Of a stretch of DNA of 64,000 bases, positions 27,372-35,700 are shown piece by piece. The stretch comes from Azospira inquinata. Its GTDB lineage: Bacteria > Pseudomonadota > Gammaproteobacteria > Burkholderiales > Rhodocyclaceae. The notes below the pieces were generated by a model. It was not told the DNA's origin, made no database searches, and worked only from the letters and a program-made list of their open reading frames with translations. Each line of letters opens with the position of its first letter. The first letter of the stretch is position 1. Where the stretch lies: positions 2,294,001-2,358,000 of the forward strand of contig NZ_CP064782.1 of the NCBI RefSeq assembly GCF_018905915.1, written 5' to 3'. Position numbers and translations under genes: made by a program.

Positions 27372-27598
27372 CCGTGGATCGGGCCATTCGCATTATGGCC
27401 GGCAGCTTCATCCTCATTTCCCTCGCCCTGGGAGTGGAAGCCAGCCCCCTATTTGTTTCCAAGTACTTTCTCTGGCTCACCGCCTTTGTGGGGGCCAATC
27501 TGCTGCAAAGCGGCTTCACCCGCTTCTGCCCCGCTGAGCTGGTGATGGTGAAGCTGGGCTTGAAGCGCAGCGAAGAAGCCTGCTGTGGTAAAAAGTAA
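27368..27598 (+). CDS. DUF2892 / YgaP-type small membrane protein
   Basis: A 76-residue protein with two hydrophobic helices and a short cytoplasmic tail ending EEACCGKK. It resembles the DUF2892 domain that forms the membrane part of the rhodanese YgaP, with Cys in TRFCPAELVM. It overlaps the RND pump gene by four bases (ATGA), so translation is coupled. The rhodanese half is absent. Adjacent cysteines near the C-terminus could carry sulfane sulfur or metal. Its presence strengthens a sulfur-handling role for the operon. Confidence 0.85.
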   Translation: MTVDRAIRIMAGSFILISLALGVEASPLFVSKYFLWLTAFVGANLLQSGFTRFCPAELVMVKLGLKRSEEACCGKK

Positions 27599-27632
27599 GC
27601 CTGGACCCGAGGACCGGGGAAAGGGAGAGAAC

Positions 27633-27657
27633 AGGGGGCTCAGGCCCCCTTTTTTTG
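27633..27657 (+). terminator. Intrinsic terminator of the SQR-RND operon
   Basis: AGGGGGC-TCAG-GCCCCCT followed by a seven-T run, 35 bases after the last stop of the operon. Confidence 0.92.
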
Positions 27658-27828
27658 CGCCATTTTTCCAGAGCTCCCCACCCTAATGGGGCCGCAATGA
27701 CGCCGAACAGAGGCCTGGGAATTAGGGAAATCCACTAGGCCTCCACCCTGGGGGGACCGCCCGGTTTCCGCTAGACTGGACGCCCTTTTCCGTCTTTCCC
27801 TTCTTTCCCCCGCCTGAGGAGACGACCT

Positions 27829-28719
27829 ATGCACATTGGCTTTATCGGTCTGGGCATCATGGGTCGGCCCATGGCCCTCAACCTCCTTAAAGGCGGGCAT
27901 AGGCTCACGGTCTGGGCCCGGCGCCCCGAATCCCTGACGCCCTTACTGGAGGCCGGGGCCAGCGCCGGGGAAAGTCCGGCGGACTTGGGCGCTCGCTGCG
28001 ATCTGGTGATTTCCATGGTGGCGGATAGCCCGGACGTGGCGGAGGTAATGCTGGGGGAACAGGGGGTGGCCAGCCATCCCGCCCCCGGTCTAGTGGCGGT
28101 GGATATGAGCACCATTTCCCCCCTGGCGGCTCGGGACATTGGCCGCCGCTTGGCGGAGAAAGGCGTGGCCTTTGTGGATGCTCCGGTCTCCGGGGGGGAA
28201 GTGGGGGCCATTGCCGGCAGCCTGTCCCTCATGGTGGGAGGGACTGAGGCGGCAGTGGCCAAGGCCATGCCCGCCTTCCAATGCCTGGGCAAGAACATCG
28301 TCCACGTGGGGGATTCGGGGGCGGGGCAGGTGACCAAGGCCTGCAACCAGATCTGTACCGGGGTGGGGGTGCTGGCGGTGGCGGAAGCCTTTAACTTCGC
28401 CCGCAAGGCCGGGGTGGACCCGGCCCGGGTGCGGGAAGCCCTGCTGGGGGGCTTTGCTGCCAGCCGCATTCTGGAAAACCACGGCCAGCGCATGCTGGAT
28501 CGCAATTTTCAGCCCGGTTTCAAGGCCTGGATGCACCAGAAGGATTTGCACATCGTCATGGAAAGCGCCCACCAGCTGGGCCTGGCCTTGCCCGCCGCGG
28601 CGGCCACGGCCCAGATGTTTAACGCTCTGGTGGGCAGCGGCCGGGGGGAAGCGGATTCCATCGCCGTGCTCCAGTTGCTGGAAAGCCTCTCTGGAGGAAA
28701 TTCGGAGGCGGGGGACTGA
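27829..28719 (+). CDS. Beta-hydroxyacid dehydrogenase (HIBADH/tartronate semialdehyde reductase family), copy 1
   Basis: A 296-residue NAD(P)-dependent enzyme. The Rossmann motif is GFIGLGIMGRPMA (4-16), the substrate-binding signature DAPVSGGEVGA (118-128) and the catalytic Lys170 (GAGQVTKACNQ). The family reduces tartronate semialdehyde, succinic semialdehyde or 3-hydroxyisobutyrate-type substrates; the sequence alone does not decide. GAGGAGA precedes the ATG. A paralogue follows after 87 bases, so the pair probably arose by tandem duplication and then diverged. Confidence 0.9.
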   Translation: MHIGFIGLGIMGRPMALNLLKGGHRLTVWARRPESLTPLLEAGASAGESPADLGARCDLVISMVADSPDVAEVMLGEQGVASHPAPGLVAVDMSTISPLAARDIGRRLAEKGVAFVDAPVSGGEVGAIAGSLSLMVGGTEAAVAKAMPAFQCLGKNIVHVGDSGAGQVTKACNQICTGVGVLAVAEAFNFARKAGVDPARVREALLGGFAASRILENHGQRMLDRNFQPGFKAWMHQKDLHIVMESAHQLGLALPAAAATAQMFNALVGSGRGEADSIAVLQLLESLSGGNSEAGD

Positions 28720-28806
28720 GGCTTCTGGCCCCGTTTCCCCCTAGTTCGAGCGGTGGAAACCGGGGCTAGCCCTTCCTTTTCCGATCTTTAGCCAGCCAGG
28801 AATTTC

Positions 28807-29700
28807 ATGGAAAACGTCGGTTTCATCGGCCTGGGCGTCATGGGGCGCCCCATGGCGGAACATCTGCTGCAGGCCGGATACGCCCTCCACGTCTGGGCCC
28901 GGCGCCCGGAAAGTTGTGGGCCCCTAGTGGCGGCGGGCGCCCAGGTCTGTGCCTCTCCGGCGGAGCTGGCGGCCCGCTGTTCCCGGGTCATTACCATGGT
29001 GACGGGCAGCGGGGATGTGGCCAGCCTAGCGGAAGGGCCGGAGGGGCTGGCCGCCCATTTGGCGCCGGGCAGCGTCTGGATGGATATGAGCACCATCGCC
29101 CCGACCACCGCCCGCCAGGTGGGCGCCCTGCTGGCCGCCCGGGGCGTGGATTTTCTCGATGCCCCCGTGTCCGGTGGGGAACAGGGGGCCCGGGACGCCA
29201 GCCTCTCCATCATGGTGGGCGGGGAGACCCGGGTGCTGGCCTCGGTACAGCCCCTGTTGGCTTGCCTGGGCCGCACCGTGACCCACATCGGCGGTATCGG
29301 CGCCGGGCAGGTGGCCAAGGCCTGCAATCAGATGATTATGGTGGCCGCCATCCAGGCCTGTGCCGAGGCTATGCACCTGGCCCAGGCCTTTGGCCTGGAT
29401 CTGGCGGCGGTACGCCAGGCCCTGGGCGGTGGCTCGGCGGCCAGCCGGGTGCTGGAAGTAATGGGGGCGCGCATGGTTCGGGGCGATTACGCCCAGGGGA
29501 TCGAAGCCCGGCTGCACCACAAGGATTTCGGCATTCTGCTTCAGGCCGCCCATGACCTGGGGGCGCCCCTGCCCGTGGCGGCCCAGGTGGAGCAGCAGCT
29601 CAACGCCCTGATGGCCCGGGGCTGGGGGCGGGAGGACACGGCGTCTTTGCTGCGGGTGCTGGCCGCCACCGACGGAGATAACGGCCCGGCGCGGGTCTGA
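28807..29700 (+). CDS. Beta-hydroxyacid dehydrogenase family, copy 2
   Basis: A 297-residue paralogue of the gene before it, with GFIGLGVMGRPMA, DAPVSGGEQGA (118-128) and catalytic Lys171 (GAGQVAKACNQ). The two proteins keep the same length and motif spacing but differ widely in the C-terminal half (for example GGSAASRVLEVMGARM against GGFAASRILENHGQRM), so they have probably taken different substrates. AGGA lies before the ATG. A glyoxylate/glycerate role would fit the hydroxypyruvate reductase at 11943, but they are 15 kb apart. Confidence 0.9.
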   Translation: MENVGFIGLGVMGRPMAEHLLQAGYALHVWARRPESCGPLVAAGAQVCASPAELAARCSRVITMVTGSGDVASLAEGPEGLAAHLAPGSVWMDMSTIAPTTARQVGALLAARGVDFLDAPVSGGEQGARDASLSIMVGGETRVLASVQPLLACLGRTVTHIGGIGAGQVAKACNQMIMVAAIQACAEAMHLAQAFGLDLAAVRQALGGGSAASRVLEVMGARMVRGDYAQGIEARLHHKDFGILLQAAHDLGAPLPVAAQVEQQLNALMARGWGREDTASLLRVLAATDGDNGPARV

Positions 29701-29912
29701 GAAGGATAGGGGGCCGTGGCTCCGGGGAAAACTTTTAGCGGAAGAAGGGGAAAAAGGGGCCAGGAGCGGTCGCCTTTTTCTTCTACCACCATGACGGGCC
29801 CATAGGCGGCCCCGGGGGAGCGGGGGAGGCGTCGTTTTCCCCTTCTGGAGCGGGTTTCCGCCCGGGGCCAGAATTAGGAAATCCTTGCCGGGCGCCGGGG
29901 CGGTAGGCTATC

Positions 29913-29931
29913 GTTGCTCAAGTTGAGCAAC
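29913..29931. promoter_or_regulatory. Perfect 19-bp palindrome upstream of the winged-helix gene
   Basis: GTTGCTCAA-G-TTGAGCAAC is a 9-1-9 dyad 42 bases before the start at 29974. Its symmetry and position make it a strong candidate operator, most simply for autoregulation by the small DNA-binding protein that follows. Confidence 0.7.
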
Positions 29932-29973
29932 ATGTAGCCTGAAAGCCCGTTTTCAGACCGTAAAATCCGCCCC

Positions 29974-30309
29974 ATGGAAATCAAGAACCTGCGCAAATTT
30001 CGGTCTCTGGTCCGAAATCAACTGCCATTTATCGACACCTTGTCCGACTACGACATCGTGGTGGAAATCGGCTATCACCAAGAGCTGCGCCGGCCTTTTT
30101 CCCTCAAGCAACTGCTCCTCTCCGAATTTGCCCCTCCCGCCACCATCCGCCGTCGTCTGTCCCGGCTGGTGAGCCTGGGGGTAGTGGTGAAGCGGGTGGA
30201 TCGGGATGATGGTCGTTTCGTCCGCCTTACCCTGGAACGGGAGCCTTACCGGCGTTTACGCCACATGGCCCGTCTGGTGGAACCGGTGGGCGTCCGGGTC
30301 GCTACCTGA
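29974..30309 (+). CDS. Small winged-helix (MarR-like) DNA-binding protein
   Basis: 111 residues, mostly one winged helix: FSLKQLLLSEFAPPATIRRRLSRLVSLGVVVKRVDRDDGRFVRLTL (about 45-90) gives a recognition helix rich in arginine and a beta wing. The N-terminal LSDYDIVVEIGYHQELRRP may form the dimer helix. It is shorter than classic MarR proteins and has no effector domain, so it may act as a simple repressor or sense only through dimer contacts. The gene stands alone, with a perfect palindrome just upstream. The ribosome binding site is weak. The targets are unknown. Confidence 0.75.
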   Translation: MEIKNLRKFRSLVRNQLPFIDTLSDYDIVVEIGYHQELRRPFSLKQLLLSEFAPPATIRRRLSRLVSLGVVVKRVDRDDGRFVRLTLEREPYRRLRHMARLVEPVGVRVAT

Positions 30310-30513
30310 GCGTTCCCGGGATTTGGTGCGGCTGAGCGGCGGGAGCTCCCCGGCCGCCGGAGGATGTGTGCTCCAGCAAGGGGCAGGCGCCCCGTTTTCC
30401 CCATGCTTTACCCGCCCCTGGTTTGGCCATCGCGGGTGCCCGACCCTTCCGTTCCCAAGGGGTTTGGGGTGTACCGCTCTTTTCCCCCGGGCCCCGATGT
30501 CCCTTTTCCCCGC

Positions 30514-31206
30514 CTAATCCTGCTTGCCGTAGCTGGCGAATTTTTCCAGGGCTTCCTCCATTTGGGCCGGGTCCAGCAAAACCGGCTGGCCCAGCTGGCA
30601 GGCGCGCCAGTATTGCTCGCACAGGGTTTCCAATTCCACCCCTAGGCCCAGGGCCTGTTGTAATTCCCCTCCGAAAACCAGCATGCCGTGATTGGCCAGC
30701 AGGCAGGCCCGGCGTCCCGTCATGGCCTCCACGGCGGTGTCAGACAGGGCCTGGGTGCCGAAGGTGGCGTAGGCCGAGCAGCGCACCGTGTCGCCGCCGA
30801 AGCGGGCGATCATGTAGTGAAAGGGCGGAACATCCCGGCGCAGGCAGGCCAGGGCCACGGCAAAGGGGGAATGGGCGTGGAGCACGGCACCCGCTTCCGG
30901 CCGGGCCAGGTACACATCCCGGTGCATGCGCCATTCGGAGGAGGGTTTGCGGGGCCCGGTGGGGGCGCCCGAGGCCAGGGCCACGAAGGGAATGTCCTGG
31001 GCCGTGAGGCCGCCGTAGTCCATGCCCGTGGGGGTGATGTAAAAGCCATCTTCCCCCGCCAGACGAGCCCGGCAGGAGAGATTGCCGGCGCTACCCTTAT
31101 TGAGGCCCGCCGCCACCATGGCCCGGGCCGTATCTGCCAGGGCCTGACGCTGGGCGGTCTGGGCGGCCCAGTCCGGGGGCAGGGGGGTGGGGTCAGAAGG
31201 GTTCAT
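30514..31206 (-). CDS. Class II (zinc) aldolase, probable 5-deoxyribulose/5-methylthioribulose 1-phosphate aldolase
   Basis: A 230-residue class II aldolase/adducin protein. Expected metal and catalytic residues are visible: Glu91 (SSEWRMHRD), His110 and His112 (LHAHSP) and His173 (LLANHGM). The segment FGGDTVRCSAYATFGT...LLANHGMLVFG looks like fuculose-phosphate-type aldolases rather than MtnB dehydratases. The start overlaps the mtnA stop by 14 bases, so the two are coupled. MtnA plus such an aldolase (Ald2) defines the dihydroxyacetone-phosphate shunt, splitting the ribulose phosphate into DHAP and an aldehyde. MtnB function remains the alternative. Confidence 0.85.
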   Translation of the reverse strand: MNPSDPTPLPPDWAAQTAQRQALADTARAMVAAGLNKGSAGNLSCRARLAGEDGFYITPTGMDYGGLTAQDIPFVALASGAPTGPRKPSSEWRMHRDVYLARPEAGAVLHAHSPFAVALACLRRDVPPFHYMIARFGGDTVRCSAYATFGTQALSDTAVEAMTGRRACLLANHGMLVFGGELQQALGLGVELETLCEQYWRACQLGQPVLLDPAQMEEALEKFASYGKQD

Positions 31207-32284
31207 GGTTTTCTTCCGGATAAAGGGCCAGCAGGCCTTCCCGGCTGGCGGGGCAACTGCCCCGTTCCGTGATCAGGGCCTGAACCAGGCCATGGGGGGT
31301 CACGTCGAAGGCCGGATTGGCTACCTGGCAATCGTTATCCAGCTGGCGCAGGCGTTGGCGATGGCCCTGGTTGTCCAGGCCCGTCACCAGGCGCAGTTCG
31401 TCCCCGTGCCGTTCTTCAATGGGAATATGGGCGCCGGAAGGGCAGGCGAAATCCACCGTGGAACGGGGGGCGGCCACGTAAAAGGGCACCCCCGCCTCCC
31501 GGGCTGCCAGGGCCTTGAGGTAGGTGCCCACCTTGTTGGCCACGTCCCCGTTGGCAGCGATCCGGTCGGCCCCGACGATGGCCCCATCCACCCGGCCCTG
31601 GGCCAGGAGCAATCCCGCCGCGTTGTCGGCGATGACCGTGTGGGGCACCCCATGCTGGGCCAGTTCCCAGGCGGTGAGCAGGCCCTGGTTGCGGGGCCGG
31701 GTTTCGGAGACCCAGACGTGGATTGGCCAACCGGCGTCAAAGGCCGCATAGACGGGGGCCAGGGCCGTGCCCTGATCCACGGTGGCGAGCCAGCCCGCGT
31801 TGCAGTGGGTCATGATTTCCAGGGGCCGGTCTGCCGGGCGCAGGTTGCGCAGCAGGGCCAGACCGTGCTGACCCAGGGCTCGGTTCTGGGCCACGTCTTC
31901 CTCCGCAATGGCCCCCGCTTCCTGCCAGGCCGACTCAATGCGCCGTTCCGGCGCCAGGGGGCGCAGGCAGCGTTCCATGCGGGCCAGAGCCCAGTGGAGA
32001 TTGACGGCGGTGGGCCGGGTGGCGGCCAGGGTGGCTAGGGCCGCGTCCAGGGCCGGGTCCCCGTTGTCCCGCACCATGGCCAGGGCTACCCCGTAGGCGG
32101 CGGTGGCGCCGATCAGGGGGGCGCCCCGCACCTGCATGGTCCGGATCGCCCGAGCCACTTCTTCCAAGGTGACCAGACGCCGCTCCCGGTAGCGCTGGGG
32201 CAGCTCGGTCTGGTCGATGATGTCCACCGCCATGGCGCCGGGCACGGGGCGGATGCAACGGGTGGGAATGCCGTGGATATTCAT
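31193..32284 (-). CDS. mtnA: S-methyl-5-thioribose-1-phosphate isomerase
   Basis: Isomerises 5-methylthioribose 1-phosphate (and 5-deoxyribose 1-phosphate) to the ribulose form in salvage of S-adenosylmethionine by-products. The 363-residue protein carries RGAPLIGATAAYG (53-65), catalytic Cys161 (THCNAGWLAT) and Asp240 (VGADRIAANGDVANKVGTY). It is the first gene of a two-gene unit with the class II aldolase. No mtnC, mtnD or mtnK is nearby, which argues against a full methionine-regenerating pathway at this locus. It diverges from ccoI across about 260 bases. Confidence 0.96.
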   Translation of the reverse strand: MNIHGIPTRCIRPVPGAMAVDIIDQTELPQRYRERRLVTLEEVARAIRTMQVRGAPLIGATAAYGVALAMVRDNGDPALDAALATLAATRPTAVNLHWALARMERCLRPLAPERRIESAWQEAGAIAEEDVAQNRALGQHGLALLRNLRPADRPLEIMTHCNAGWLATVDQGTALAPVYAAFDAGWPIHVWVSETRPRNQGLLTAWELAQHGVPHTVIADNAAGLLLAQGRVDGAIVGADRIAANGDVANKVGTYLKALAAREAGVPFYVAAPRSTVDFACPSGAHIPIEERHGDELRLVTGLDNQGHRQRLRQLDNDCQVANPAFDVTPHGLVQALITERGSCPASREGLLALYPEENHEPF

Positions 32285-32543
32285 GGATGCAATTATTGTC
32301 CCATTCGGTTCAGGGGAAAACGCCGGCCCCCCGGGGAAAGGCCGGGCCGGGGGCGCATTGAACCCGGAAACGGTGGCCTGGGCAAGGGTAGGGGGCCGCC
32401 AAGGGAGGGCATTCTCCCTCCCCTAGGGCGGAGAATGAGGCGGGGTGGGGCTCCTAGACCCGGCGTCGCCGGAAGGCCCATAAGCCTCTATACTTCCAGC
32501 CCTCCATCCAATTCCGGTGCGACATTCGGACGCATCCTCCTTC

Positions 32544-34994
32544 ATGGCCCAATGCAATTGTTACCACTGCGGTCTCCCGGTTCCCGAAGGGAGTGATTTC
32601 CACGTGACCATCCAGGGAGAAGCCCGGGACATGTGTTGTCTGGGCTGCCAAGCGGTAGCCCAGGCCATTGTGGAGAACGGCCTGGAGGATTATTACCGGA
32701 CCCGGGACGCCCTGCCCGAGTCCCCCCGGGAGGCGGTGCCCGAGGTGCTGGAAGGGCTGCGCCTCTACGACCACGCGGAATTCCAGAAGAGCTTCGTCAA
32801 AGAATTGGGGGACCATGAGCGGGAGGCCTCCCTATTGCTGGAAGGGATTACCTGCGCCGCCTGCATCTGGCTGAACGAACGCCATCTGGCCCAATTGCCC
32901 GGGGTGACGGCGGTGGATATTAATTATGCCAACCGCCGCGCCCGGGTGCGCTGGGATGAAGAGCGCATCCATCTTTCCGACATTCTCGCCGGGGTGGCGG
33001 CCATCGGTTTCCGGGCCTATCCCTATGATCCGGCCCGGTCCGAGCAGCTGGCCAAAAAGGAACGGCGTACCGCCCTGTGGCGGGTCTGGGTGGCGGGTTT
33101 CAGTTCCATGCAGGCCATGATGTACGCCGTGCCCATGTACCTGGCCAATGGTGACATGACCGGGGATATCCAGTCCCTGCTGCGCTGGGCCAGCCTGCTT
33201 CTTACCCTGCCCGTGGTGCTTTATTCCTCCGCGCCCTTTTTTAAGGGCGCCTGGCGGGACCTGCGCCTCCTGCGCATGGGCATGGATGTGCCCGTGGCCC
33301 TGGGGGTGGCGGTGGCTTTCGGCGCCAGCGCCTGGGCCACGGTGAGCCAGAGCGGGGAAGTCTATTTCGATTCCGTGGCCATGTTTGTCTTTTTCCTCCT
33401 GGGAGGCCGTTACCTGGAAATGACCGCCCGCCAGAAAGCGGTGGGGGTGACGGAGGCCCTGGCCAAGCTGTTACCCGCCTTCGCCGAGCGCCTAGCGGGA
33501 TTCCCCGGGGATCGCCAGGTGAGCCAGTGCGTGGTGGGAGAACTCCAGCCCGGGGATTACGTCCAGGTACGGCCGGGAGAACCTATTCCTGCTGACGGGG
33601 TGGTGGTGGAAGGGCGCTCTTCCGCCAACGAATCCCTGCTCACCGGGGAAAGCCTGCCCGTTTCCAAGAACGTGGGGGACGGGGTGACCGGTGGTTCGGT
33701 CAATGGGGAAAGTCCCCTGGTGGTGAAGGTGGAGCAGGTGGGGGAAGGCACCCGCTTGTCCGCCATCGTGCGGCTCATGGAGCGGGCCGCCATGGAAAAG
33801 CCCCGGATCGTGGAAGTGGCGGACCGGATCGCCTCCTATTTTGTTCTGGTACTCCTGGTCATTGCGGTGGCCACCGCCATTGGCTGGTATTTTGTGGATC
33901 CCCAGAAAGCCTTGTGGATCACGGTTTCCGTGCTGGTGGTGACCTGCCCCTGCGCCTTGTCCCTGGCCACCCCCATTACCCTGACCGTGGCCAGTGGCGC
34001 CCTGGCCCGTAACGGGGTGCTGGTGACCCGGGGCCATGCCATCGAAACCCTGGCCCGGGCTACCCATTTCGTTTTTGACAAAACCGGCACCCTCACCACT
34101 GGCCGTATGGCGGTCCAGGAGGTGCTGGTGCTCGGGGAACGGAACCGGGAGGCCTGCCTGGCCTTGGCTGCGGCCCTGGAACGGGCCACGGAACACCCGG
34201 TGGGCCTGGCGATCCGTCAGGCGGCCCGGGCCGCCGGGGCAGCGGAAATCGATGCGGGGGAAACCGCCAATGTGGCTGGGGAGGGTATCCGGGCCCGGGT
34301 GGATGGGGTGGAATACCGGATCGGCCGCCCCGAATTTGTCGCCGCCCTGACGCCCGCTCCCCTCACCGAAGCGGCCCGGGAATGGGCGGGGCGGGAGCAG
34401 ACCGTGGTGGCCCTGGGTTCCCAGGACGGCTGGCTGGCCCTGCTGGCCATCGGCGACGACCTGCGCCCTGAAGCCCGCTCCCTGGTGCACACCTTGCTGG
34501 CTGCCGGACGCCAGGTGGTACTGCTCTCCGGAGACGCCCCCGCCGTGGTACAGCGGGTGGCCCGGGAATTGGGCATTAAGGAAGTCCATGGCGGTGTTTC
34601 GCCCCAGGGGAAACATGATTACGTGGCGGCGCTGCAAGCAACCGGTGGGGTGGTAGCCATGGTGGGCGACGGCATTAACGATGCCCCCGTCCTGGCCCAA
34701 GCCCAGGTTTCCATTGCCATGGGGGGTGGCTCCCAGCTGGCCCGCACCCAGGCGGATCTGGTGCTGCTCTCGGAAAACCTGGATCACCTGGCAGGCGGTT
34801 TGGCCCTGGCGGCCAAGAGTCTGGCCATCATCCGGGAAAACCTGGCCTGGTCCGTGATCTACAATGTGGTGGCCATTCCCCTGGCTATCGCCGGTTATGT
34901 GACCCCCTGGCTGGCAGGCATTGGCATGTCCGCCAGTTCCCTGCTGGTGGTACTGAATTCCCTGCGCCTGCAAAAAGGCCAATCCCAATCTTAG
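32544..34994 (+). CDS. ccoI: CcoI/FixI-type copper-transporting P1B ATPase for cbb3 oxidase assembly
   Basis: An 816-residue copper pump that exports Cu(I) to the periplasm for loading of the CcoN CuB site. The N-terminus has a Cys-rich metal-binding segment (CNCYHCG...CCLGCQAV) and an HMA domain with GITCAACIW. The translocation motif is CPC ([11 protein letters not shown]), the phosphorylation site DKTGTLT, and the hinge [13 protein letters not shown]. It is followed after nine bases by ccoS, as in most cco assembly clusters. The start is set at MAQCNC; a GTG nine codons upstream is in frame. A TATACT element at 32489-32494 could be the -10. Confidence 0.94.
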   Translation: MAQCNCYHCGLPVPEGSDFHVTIQGEARDMCCLGCQAVAQAIVENGLEDYYRTRDALPESPREAVPEVLEGLRLYDHAEFQKSFVKELGDHEREASLLLEGITCAACIWLNERHLAQLPGVTAVDINYANRRARVRWDEERIHLSDILAGVAAIGFRAYPYDPARSEQLAKKERRTALWRVWVAGFSSMQAMMYAVPMYLANGDMTGDIQSLLRWASLLLTLPVVLYSSAPFFKGAWRDLRLLRMGMDVPVALGVAVAFGASAWATVSQSGEVYFDSVAMFVFFLLGGRYLEMTARQKAVGVTEALAKLLPAFAERLAGFPGDRQVSQCVVGELQPGDYVQVRPGEPIPADGVVVEGRSSANESLLTGESLPVSKNVGDGVTGGSVNGESPLVVKVEQVGEGTRLSAIVRLMERAAMEKPRIVEVADRIASYFVLVLLVIAVATAIGWYFVDPQKALWITVSVLVVTCPCALSLATPITLTVASGALARNGVLVTRGHAIETLARATHFVFDKTGTLTTGRMAVQEVLVLGERNREACLALAAALERATEHPVGLAIRQAARAAGAAEIDAGETANVAGEGIRARVDGVEYRIGRPEFVAALTPAPLTEAAREWAGREQTVVALGSQDGWLALLAIGDDLRPEARSLVHTLLAAGRQVVLLSGDAPAVVQRVARELGIKEVHGGVSPQGKHDYVAALQATGGVVAMVGDGINDAPVLAQAQVSIAMGGGSQLARTQADLVLLSENLDHLAGGLALAAKSLAIIRENLAWSVIYNVVAIPLAIAGYVTPWLAGIGMSASSLLVVLNSLRLQKGQSQS

Positions 34995-35003
34995 GTCCCC
35001 GTC

Positions 35004-35213
35004 ATGGATATTCTCTATTTGCTGGTCCCCGTTTCCCTGCTGTTGGTGGTGGCCATTGCGGTGGTGTTCTGGTGGTCGGTGAAAAGCGGCCAGTTTGATG
35101 ACCTGGAAGGCCCGGCCTACCGGCTGATGATGGAGGACGATGACCGGCCCGCGGAAGACAACAGCCCGGTCAAAAAGGAATCGGGTGCTCCCGTAGCTCA
35201 TAAAACAAAATAA
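35004..35213 (+). CDS. ccoS: CcoS, cbb3 oxidase maturation protein
   Basis: A 69-residue single-helix protein, MDILYLLVPVSLLLVVAIAV followed by FWWSVKSGQFDDLEGPAYRLMMEDD. This is the CcoS/FixS signature with the GQFDDLEGPA motif. It is needed for insertion of heme and copper into CcoN in studied bacteria. It lies directly behind ccoI and ends eight bases before an FNR box. Confidence 0.95.
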   Translation: MDILYLLVPVSLLLVVAIAVVFWWSVKSGQFDDLEGPAYRLMMEDDDRPAEDNSPVKKESGAPVAHKTK

Positions 35214-35220
35214 TGAGGGT

Positions 35221-35262
35221 TTGATCTGGGTCAAAAGCCCGGGTTCGGCCTTTCGCAATAAT
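35221..35262 (+). promoter_or_regulatory. FNR-dependent promoter behind ccoS with no coding gene downstream
   Basis: FNR box TTGAT-CTGG-GTCAA (35221-35234) and -10 AATAAT (35257-35262). The box centre to -10 distance is exactly that of a class II FNR promoter (centre at -41.5 from a start near 35269), the same geometry as at hemN in this window. Confidence 0.75.
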
Positions 35263-35268
35263 CTCATC

Positions 35269-35366
35269 CGTTGAATTCATTGCGGTGCCTCGTTTTGAGG
35301 GGCCGTGTTGAGCCGATTGTTTCTCTGTTGGGGTTGGGGTGCGTCTCGTTACGCACCCTTTTTTTT
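35269..35366 (+). ncRNA. Candidate FNR-activated small RNA between ccoS and ccoN
   Basis: Predicted transcript of about 98 nt from the FNR promoter to an intrinsic terminator. It begins with an imperfect hairpin (35283-35305, CGGTGCCTC/GAGGGGCCG around GTTTT). A ~30-base U/G-rich unpaired linker (TGTTGAGCCGATTGTTTCTC...) follows, and the RNA ends with an 8-bp stem plus eight U residues. No open frame with a ribosome binding site fits inside. The architecture and FNR control recall FnrS of enterobacteria, but no sequence relation is claimed. The alternative is that the hairpin is only a distant terminator for ccoIS. Confidence 0.6.
35337..35366 (+). terminator. Strong intrinsic terminator (end of candidate sRNA / ccoIS)
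   Basis: GGGTGCGT-CTCGTT-ACGCACCC then eight T residues, 124 bases downstream of the ccoS stop. Confidence 0.93.
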
Positions 35367-35575
35367 GCCTTGTCCCCGGAGCCTGAATCCGGGGTGTCCC
35401 GCCAGGCTCCCATGCCCCCCGTATCAGACCCGACAAAAAAATCCGACCTCTCCGTTTCCGAATCGGCTTCGGAAAAAGCCTTCTCCTAACCCCCTGAAAC
35501 AGTGTGGCAAAATGCCTCTTGCGGAGAATGTCAATTGGCCTTTTGGCTAGGATTGACGGGCTTTTTGGGGCAGGG

Positions 35576-35617
35576 TTGATCTATGTCAAAAAGGGGGGGG
35601 CTCGGCTACAATAGCAT
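35576..35617 (+). promoter_or_regulatory. FNR-dependent promoter of ccoNOQP
   Basis: FNR box TTGAT-CTAT-GTCAA (35576-35589). A -10 TAGCAT (35612-35617) sits at the class II distance; TACAAT (35607-35612) is an alternative. The implied start near 35620 gives a leader of about 80 bases before ccoN. Confidence 0.85.
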
Positions 35618-35700
35618 CCTCGCGATGCTGCCTAGTGGGTTTGTAGTACTTGGGAGGCAGCATATAAGAGATTTTCTTTTCCTAGTCGAGAGGTGGGTCC

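Larger units (their letters stand above)
35214..35700. other. ccoS-ccoN intergenic region (487 bp)
   Basis: Holds two FNR promoters, the sRNA candidate with its terminator, and a further perfect 7-bp hairpin CCCCGGA-gcctgaa-TCCGGGG (35374-35394) of unknown role. The short open frame 35271-35489 has no ribosome binding site and is not called. Confidence 0.7.

Noticed and set aside
35271-35489. 72-residue frame between ccoS and ccoN
   Set aside because: TTG start without ribosome binding site, crosses a strong terminator, no family resemblance.
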